Shown here: positions 47,415 through 52,937 of the stretch, in pieces
How positions within the stretch are numbered: the first letter of the stretch is position 1
Layout: the number at the start of each line of letters is the position of its first letter
Source: Candidatus Woesearchaeota archaeon
Lineage (GTDB): Archaea; Nanobdellota; Nanobdellia; Woesearchaeales; GW2011-AR4
NCBI GenBank assembly: GCA_016181305.1
Contig: JACOZN010000013.1
Coordinates: 79,691-132,627, forward strand
Direction of reading: 5' to 3'
Length of the DNA: 52,937 nucleotides
Made by a program: the position numbers and the translations under genes
Notes under the pieces: generated by a model
The model's input: the letters and a program-made list of their open reading frames with translations, nothing else
Told to the model about the DNA's origin: nothing
Database searches by the model: none

Positions 47415-48770
47415 ATGGCAGAAGCAAAAATAAAGGTGTTGGAATCTCCTTACACAACAAGGACAGCTATATTGTCACTTAAGCGCGCTCATAGGGGCGG
47501 TCTAGTGGAAGCTATTGACCGTACAATTGAGGAGTCTAGATATTTTGATATTAAACCATATATGTGTGATATTAAAGAATCTATGGTTTTACCTAATGAA
47601 TTTATGGGTTTACCATACGAAGAAAAGCCATGCGTACTAAGACCAGGAAATGAGGCAGCAACAACAAGAGAATTCGCAAGAGTTGATAGCCATGGAAATT
47701 TAATTGTTCACCCCAATTACATATTTCCTGGAGAGAGAGGATGGCTACAGGATCCTTGGGTTATGAGGGTTATCGAGAATAAAAATCCTTTAGTAGACAG
47801 AGAGGACTTCTTCACTGGGGAAATTTATGAAAATCATAGAGAGAGCGGCGTAGTGGACAGAATGGATGCAAAGGGTAAAGACTGGATGATAATACCTAGC
47901 CCATACCATATCGTTCCTGTTTATAAGCTTGACTTCGAGACTTTAACTATAATTGAACAAATCTTTACGGCAAGAGAGCTTAAAGATCCGGACATTATGT
48001 ATGTTGTAGTGGGAAGCAACAATGCTGGACTGCCAAAAAAAGTAATGCCTCCGTTTTTGCTAAGACATAATTATAATAATCTTGCAGACAGAGTAAGGTC
48101 TATGATGAATGGTCATGCAAATGAAGCTGAAAAGGATATAAAAGCTCTTGAGGAATTAAAAATTTATTCGGAAGGGTATTATGAGCCTGCCGGAGATAGG
48201 TCAGGAAATTCTCAAACACATCCTCACGATAGGGTGATTTCACTTCCATTGTTATCAAAGTGGGTTGAAGAAGGCTACAAAAGGACAGAGGAAAAGGCTA
48301 GAAGCAACGGCAGAACATCTTTTTACGATTACCTTAAAAAAGCGAACTTAGTCATAGAAGAGGGCAAGTATTTCGCCTTGGTCGCCGACCCTGTGCCAGA
48401 ATTCAATGGAGGCTTATTGGTAATTTCAAGATATAGGCAAAATATCACTGAGATGGATGAATCAGAATTAAAGGAATTGGGACAATTAAGAAGGTTGGGA
48501 AGGGTAATACTAGAAATATTGTATAATGGTGTAGCCTCCAATGATTATACAATACAAACTTTCAATGACGAACGCATAAAATACAGTAATACTAGGTTTA
48601 GCCTTTCTCTTGTACCGAGGAAAAGTGTTCAGGCAGTTTTAGAGCTAAGCACAAAAATTGTTGGGCTAGATACGGATCCTAAAGAGCTAGCTGGGACCAT
48701 GAAATACTTGAAGGAACGCATAATAAGGCAGCCTCAAATGTATCAAACCCAATTAGCAAATAGATTTTAA
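47415..48770 (+). CDS. GalT-like (HIT superfamily) nucleotidyltransferase
   Basis: The 451-residue protein resembles galactose-1-phosphate uridylyltransferase-type HIT proteins. The central NSQTHPHDRVISLP has the His-Pro-His of the GalT active site. A second HIT-like half has GGLLVISRYRQNITEMDES and NDYTIQTFND. The N-terminal half contains an unusual PNYIFPGERGWLQDPW region. The exact sugar nucleotide or nucleoside substrate is unknown. Codon use is more AT-rich than in the neighbouring genes, suggesting later acquisition. It overlaps the PIN-KH ATPase gene by 4 bases at the stops. Confidence 0.65.
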   Translation: MAEAKIKVLESPYTTRTAILSLKRAHRGGLVEAIDRTIEESRYFDIKPYMCDIKESMVLPNEFMGLPYEEKPCVLRPGNEAATTREFARVDSHGNLIVHPNYIFPGERGWLQDPWVMRVIENKNPLVDREDFFTGEIYENHRESGVVDRMDAKGKDWMIIPSPYHIVPVYKLDFETLTIIEQIFTARELKDPDIMYVVVGSNNAGLPKKVMPPFLLRHNYNNLADRVRSMMNGHANEAEKDIKALEELKIYSEGYYEPAGDRSGNSQTHPHDRVISLPLLSKWVEEGYKRTEEKARSNGRTSFYDYLKKANLVIEEGKYFALVADPVPEFNGGLLVISRYRQNITEMDESELKELGQLRRLGRVILEILYNGVASNDYTIQTFNDERIKYSNTRFSLSLVPRKSVQAVLELSTKIVGLDTDPKELAGTMKYLKERIIRQPQMYQTQLANRF

Positions 48771-50638
48771 ACCACCAGCCTAATCTTCTCCTTCCTGTTT
48801 AAGGCTTCCATCAGCCTTCTGCCGATGCTGTTGTTTTTCTTTATCTTTATTAAGCCGGTTTTGCCAGCCTTTGCGCTGAGAACAAACTCCTCATTTACAT
48901 AAATATCAATATCACGGTTCTGCATGTCAATTCCAAGCTCTATCATCAGATTGTTCTTCTTGTGGCTTATCTCGAAAGGCACTTCCCTGCCTTCTTTTGC
49001 AGCGCCCTTTGCAGCAGAGCCGTATTTTTCGTCTATGCTTTTTATATCGATCCCGATGCCAAGCTTTTTCTCCAGCCCCATTATGTTGGAGCCCTGCTTT
49101 CCTATGATTCTTGCGATATCCGCTTCCGGCACATAGACAATGCACTTGTTGTCGGAAAGCATTTCAACCTCAACATTCCTTGAGTAGTTTTGAAACTCCG
49201 CAAGAATTGTCGTTTCTGCCAGCTTGTGAGCTCCGCTTTTTCTCTCTTTGGTTTCCTGAACAGGTATAACAACTGTCTGCTCGCCGTAGCTGTAGATTTC
49301 ATACTCTAATTTGCCTGTTTCAAAATCATTGACGACAACAACCGGGCGCGCCAAGTCCGCCTCTGTCATCCCGGAAGGGACTTTTACTGTCATCTTTAAA
49401 GCCAAAACCTTGTTGATAAAGCCGTTTTTTATGAAGATAACTGTGTCAATAACCTGCGGAATGACTCCCATTTCAACCCTGCCTATGAATCTCTGGATTG
49501 CATCAACTGGAGAGGTTGCATGCACAACTCCGACCATGCCGACTCCTGCCAATCTTAAGTCTGCAAAAAGCTTGAAGTCATCTGTGTTCCTCATTTCGTC
49601 GAAGATTGTGTAGTCAGGTCTTGAAAGAAGCAAGATGTCATGAATTTCCTGTGCATCCCCATAGCTAATTGCGTATTGGGTTATGCTCTCGGGCAGTATC
49701 AAGTCTCTGGGGGCCTCTACAGTCTTTACAATCTTGTTTTGTGCTGCATAGTACTCTGCCAATGCCTGCGCAAAGGTTGTCTTGCCCATTCCTGGGGCGC
49801 CTGCAACCAAAACACCTTCTGCCTGCTCTGCAACCCTTTTCATCAGCTTTTCGCTTAATTTGTAATCATTCAAGCTTAGTTTTTTTACAGGGCGGACAGC
49901 GGTTATCTCCCATCCGTCTGAAAATGGGGGCCTTGTTATAACAATCCTGAACAAGCCAAGCTGCACAATGGTTGAGCCTGCCCTTTCGATTTCAATAAAG
50001 CCGTCTCTCCTTAATTTTGCATCCTCGATTATTTCCCGAGACATGTCCTGTATTTCTTCCTGCCTCAGCAATGCCTTTCTCAATTCCTTGAACTCCCACT
50101 TTCCGGGCATTCCTTTCTTTGCATAAGGAGGCACATTTTCCCTCAAATGAACACTCATTGTTGTCTCGTCAAAAAATCTCTCAAGCTTTAATTTTCTCAG
50201 CCCTTTTTCAGGGCGCTTGTAGTATATAGCTTTCATGCCCTTTGCCAAAGCAACCTCGCTCTGCACTTTATCTGATGTTATTAAAGTTGCATCCTCATCA
50301 AAAGCCAGCTGCCTGATCAATGAGTCAATTTCCCCCAAAGAAGCATGCCTTATTTCTGCTGCTTTTGGGCGCGAGCCTTTGAACGAAAGCTCAAACTGCT
50401 TTTCTGTCGAAAGCCTCTTTATCCTTTTGATTTCGTCCAAGCCGAGAAATCCAATGGCTTTGCCCATATTGGCCTGATGCTCAAGCTCTGCAATTACTGC
50501 TTCATGGATAATTATTTCGCTTGCCTTGATATGATTCTGCCTTATCCTTTCTGACAGCAATCCTTCAATAATGACAGAAGTGTCTGGCACGATTTTGTCT
50601 ATAATCTGTGTGCTTGTTTGTATATTTGTTTGTTCCAT
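48767..50638 (-). CDS. PIN-KH domain secretion-type ATPase
   Basis: The 623-residue protein is the archaeal PIN/TadA-like-ATPase/KH fusion (COG1855 type). The PIN domain spans residues ~15-145 (VPDTSVIIEG, AVIAELEH, TSDKVQSEVA). The secretion-type ATPase has Walker A GAPGMGKTT (280-288), Walker B DYTIFDEMR (~342-350) and the GVVHATSPVDAI His box. A KH domain lies at ~505-545 (ADIARIIGKQGSNIMGLEK). It probably processes or remodels RNA in the cytoplasm, perhaps in ribosome work; the exact role is unknown. AAGGTGA precedes the ATG, and two large dyads lie in the upstream region. Confidence 0.92.
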   Translation of the reverse strand: MEQTNIQTSTQIIDKIVPDTSVIIEGLLSERIRQNHIKASEIIIHEAVIAELEHQANMGKAIGFLGLDEIKRIKRLSTEKQFELSFKGSRPKAAEIRHASLGEIDSLIRQLAFDEDATLITSDKVQSEVALAKGMKAIYYKRPEKGLRKLKLERFFDETTMSVHLRENVPPYAKKGMPGKWEFKELRKALLRQEEIQDMSREIIEDAKLRRDGFIEIERAGSTIVQLGLFRIVITRPPFSDGWEITAVRPVKKLSLNDYKLSEKLMKRVAEQAEGVLVAGAPGMGKTTFAQALAEYYAAQNKIVKTVEAPRDLILPESITQYAISYGDAQEIHDILLLSRPDYTIFDEMRNTDDFKLFADLRLAGVGMVGVVHATSPVDAIQRFIGRVEMGVIPQVIDTVIFIKNGFINKVLALKMTVKVPSGMTEADLARPVVVVNDFETGKLEYEIYSYGEQTVVIPVQETKERKSGAHKLAETTILAEFQNYSRNVEVEMLSDNKCIVYVPEADIARIIGKQGSNIMGLEKKLGIGIDIKSIDEKYGSAAKGAAKEGREVPFEISHKKNNLMIELGIDMQNRDIDIYVNEEFVLSAKAGKTGLIKIKKNNSIGRRLMEALNRKEKIRLVV

Positions 50639-50669
50639 AGTCGTTAATCACCTTAAAATTTTAATCAAT

Positions 50670-50720
50670 AGAGAACTTTGAATAACCAACCATTTTGATG
50701 ATTTACATTCAAAGTTCTCT
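50670..50720. repeat. Inverted repeat 1 upstream of the PIN-KH gene
   Basis: AGAGAACTTTGAAT (50670-50683) and ATTCAAAGTTCTCT (50707-50720) are perfect 14-base arms around 23 bases. It lies 32 bases before the PIN-KH start and is related in sequence to repeat 2. Confidence 0.75.
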
Positions 50721-50722
50721 AA

Positions 50723-50759
50723 GAGAATTTTGACAGTTATATGTATTTTCAAAATTCTC
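50723..50759. repeat. Inverted repeat 2 upstream of the PIN-KH gene
   Basis: GAGAATTTTGA (50723-50733) and TCAAAATTCTC (50749-50759) form perfect 11-base arms. AGAGAA(C/T)TTTGA is shared with repeat 1. The pair may be a duplicated operator or an RNA leader structure. Confidence 0.7.
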
Positions 50760-50869
50760 AATAAGAAAGTCAAGTTAACTTTACCTCCTTAATAATGAAA
50801 GAATGGCTATTACTTTATAAAACTTTGGATTTTTATTTAATTACTATATAGAAAGATATTTTTAAATGG

Positions 50870-52893
50870 TTAAGTTTTATTGTTTGCTATATTGAAAATC
50901 AAAATAATTGTTTCAACACTTATACTTTCAAAATTATTAAAAACTAAAAGCAGCCTTTGCAACGGCGTTGCATCTGCCAATTCTATCGAGAATTCCCTGT
51001 TGGCATTGTATTTTTTTCCCAAGCCGTCAGAATAATCAACGTTTATTCTGTAATTATTTTTCCCGAATTTCAATTGCCTGCCCTCAAAAACCACGACAAA
51101 CTTCCTGCCCTCGCTTAATTCCCGCATGCTCCATTTCTTGCTAAGGCCATTTTGGGCAAGGATTACTTCAACATCTTTCGGGTTTGACTGCGATTTTTTT
51201 GTTAGTGCAAAAGAAACGCTGAAATTTTTATTGTAAGAGGCATTTGCCGGGAACTCCAGGTTTTCAATCTCAATGTTTGGAATGTCATTTACCTTAAAAT
51301 TCACGTAATCGGCTTTTGAGACAAGCTCGTTTCTTAATGTGACAGGAACTTCCCTTGAGCCGATTTTTAACTCGTCGATGTCAAATGTGACATTTTTTAA
51401 CTGCGAGATTCCAAGGCTTATTTTTTTGCATTCATCCTCAAAGCAGACATCAGCATCTTCGATAAAGACATTGCCTGTGTTCTTTGCATCGCAAGAAATG
51501 ATTGCATCTTCATACTCGTAAAACTCCTCTTTTGAGGATTTGCACTCCAAAACAACATTTCCGGAGTATTTTTTCTCTTTTTCCTCCTCCAATAACTTTG
51601 CTGCCTGCCCGACTTCCTCAAATGAGGCATAATCTTCCCTTGCGCTTGCTGCAAAGCTTGTTTCTGACGAGATGTTGTTTACAGTCCTTACCACCAGGGG
51701 AAACGTGTAAGAATATTTTTTATCCAAATCACCAAATCACCATCCAGCTTTAATATCCAGAATACCTTCTTTTTTTCATTTGGCAGCAGCAGAATGCTTT
51801 TCAGCTCCATTCCTATAATTTTGACCTCTTTTGGCTTGCTCAACTGAAGCTCGGTTGCATAGTAAAAATCATTGGGGTTTTCTATCGCTGCCTCAACCAG
51901 GTTGTAGGAGCCAAAGCTGATTGCATCTTTGAAAGCGGATGCCTCTAATTTTAACGAAGTCCTGTAGTAGCCTGCCTTTTCAATTGTATCGCCTTTTATG
52001 TCGAGCTTTCCTGTCTTTAAGTCAGCGTTCCTGCCTATCCAATTGTAATAAGTGGACGGCTCGTCAGAATCAACAGATTCCTTAAATTTTATATGGGTTG
52101 GGTCAACCCACCCGAATTCGCCGTAAGTTACGTCAAAAGGCACCCATCCGTAGCCCGGGAAATAAACCTCTGCCCAGCCATGCGAGCCCCAGTTTTCCGG
52201 GAAAAGCTCAGATTCAGTGTAAGAAAGCCCGGAAACAAACCTTGCAGGTATGCCGACTGCCCTTAAGAGTGCTATAAACAGCGAAGTCAGTTCATCGCAT
52301 ACACCCTGCCTGTTTTCCAGGACCCATGACGCTTTCTGGCTTACATCTGCCGTCAATGTGCTCAGGTTGTAGTTTATATTGTTTTTTGTCCAGTCGGCTA
52401 TTTTGAACACTGCTGAATACAAATCGTCTTCGCCCCTGGCAAGCTCGTTGGCAATTGATATTATGCCGTTGTTGCCTGAGTCAATTGTTTCGCTTGGCTT
52501 TGTGTACTGTATTATGTCTTCCGGCAGTTCCCCCACCGGAAACCTTATCTTTTCCCTTATTTCTGCTATTGTGTTCGTTGTTTTTACGTCTGCATCAAGG
52601 CTGAAGCCAATCCTGCCTTCCGGGTTTTTCCATGTGAACTTTAGCGAGTCCCCTGCAAGCTCTGCCTTTGGCTTTGTTTCAAACTTCAGCAATTTCTGGG
52701 CATATGACTGCTTTGGGAAGAATGTCATGTTGACAGCTGCGCTTTCGACGTAGCCGCTTGGCGTTAATGGAACAATTTCGGCATCCCCGTAAATTTTTAT
52801 GTTTGTGACTACGCTCTCGCTGTTATAGAACCAGTCTGCAAGAACAGAAGGGATTAATATGAATAGTGCAGCCAATAACACCAGTTTTTTCAT
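50870..52893 (-). pseudogene. Secreted transglutaminase-like protein gene split by an 8-base duplication
   Basis: The first frame (51688-52893, 401 aa) has a signal peptide and a transglutaminase core with the Cys-His-Asp triad (C199 in RQGVCDEL, H238 in WGSHGW, D254 in VPFDVT). It then leaves frame after LKLDGDL. The second frame (50870-51727) continues naturally with DKKYSYTFPLVVRTV, Ig-like strand domains and a weakly hydrophobic end. Removing one copy of the 8-base tandem repeat at 51726-51741 joins both into one frame of 671 codons. As read, the triad is still made but the C-terminal region and anchor are lost. A TATA box precedes the start. Phase variation, decay or sequencing error are the alternatives. 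Confidence 0.85.
51726..51741 (-). repeat. 8-base tandem duplication causing the frameshift
   Basis: AAATCACC is present twice in direct succession (51726-51733 and 51734-51741). On the coding strand it reads GGTGATTT twice. One copy restores the frame LDGDLDKKYSYT. Confidence 0.9.
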
Positions 52894-52915
52894 ATTAAAC
52901 AGAGCTAATATCTTG

Positions 52916-52923
52916 GTTTATAA
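52916..52923 (-). promoter_or_regulatory. TATA box of the transglutaminase gene
   Basis: TTATAAAC on the reverse strand lies 22 bases before ATG 52893, the same spacing as other promoters in the window. Confidence 0.6.
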
Positions 52924-52937
52924 GTTTTGTTGTTGGA

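Noticed and set aside
50650-50775. Reverse-strand leader frame from a TTG after AAGGAGG, running ~42 codons through both inverted repeats
   Set aside because: The start codon is weak and poorly spaced and the product is low-complexity Leu/Ile/Lys. The dyads explain the base pattern better.

Overview
The window is chromosomal DNA of an archaeon, most likely a DPANN-type lineage close to Woesearchaeota/Pacearchaeota (lineage is inference). Archaeal marks are CDP-archaeol synthase and archaetidylserine-type head-group enzymes, deoxyhypusine synthase, an Orc1/Cdc6 initiator, a PIN-KH secretion-type ATPase, a Ski2/Hel308-type helicase, intron-bearing tRNA genes without encoded CCA, and TATA boxes about 22-28 bases before many start codons (leaderless-style promoters). 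Intergenic gaps are short, and many convergent genes overlap by 4 bases at their stop codons.

Layout. 1-5.4 kb: end of rpiB, then a polar-lipid cluster (carS, two different tandem CDP-alcohol transferase fusions, archaetidylserine decarboxylase) and small membrane proteins, one with an in-frame TAG. 5.5-9.5 kb: radical SAM enzyme, AbrB/PIN toxin-antitoxin pair with a tandem-repeat operator, a decayed Bro-N/DinD-like gene, FKBP isomerase. 9.5-12.7 kb: bacterial-type leuC-leuD-leuB. 12.7-18.8 kb: tRNA-Asn (intron), 2Fe-2S ferredoxin, tRNA-Ile, two large secreted repeat proteins, a helicase lacking its first motor domain, and tRNA-Arg(GCG) with a 21-base T-loop intron.

18.78-33.85 kb is an AT-rich integrated element of about 15.05 kb. 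It sits in the 3' end of tRNA-Arg and is bounded by a perfect 16-base direct repeat. It carries a tyrosine recombinase next to attL, a protein with family-A-polymerase-like palm motifs near attR (candidate replicase), an Sm-like small protein, a 23S-IVS-type four-helix protein, small zinc and HTH proteins, two HEPN-like proteins, a trypco2-like plus two-membrane-protein operon, a potassium-channel protein with a repeat-like N-terminal region, and a 709-residue zinc-binding protein of unknown function. This is the best candidate for an undescribed system: a replication/integration core plus a set of putative conflict or defence genes.

33.85-52.9 kb is ordinary chromosome: pirin, UBP zinc finger, flavin reductase, nitroreductase, a PadR-type regulator with two palindromic operators, HAD phosphatase, deoxyhypusine synthase, TatD, surface protein, phosphoesterase, threonylcarbamoyl-AMP synthase, three tiny genes, acylphosphatase, a dienelactone-hydrolase lipoprotein, and orc1/cdc6 next to a run of hairpins with CAGTGGAA-like elements (possible replication origin). 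serS, a GalT-like protein and the PIN-KH ATPase follow. The window ends with a secreted transglutaminase gene split in two by an 8-base tandem duplication.
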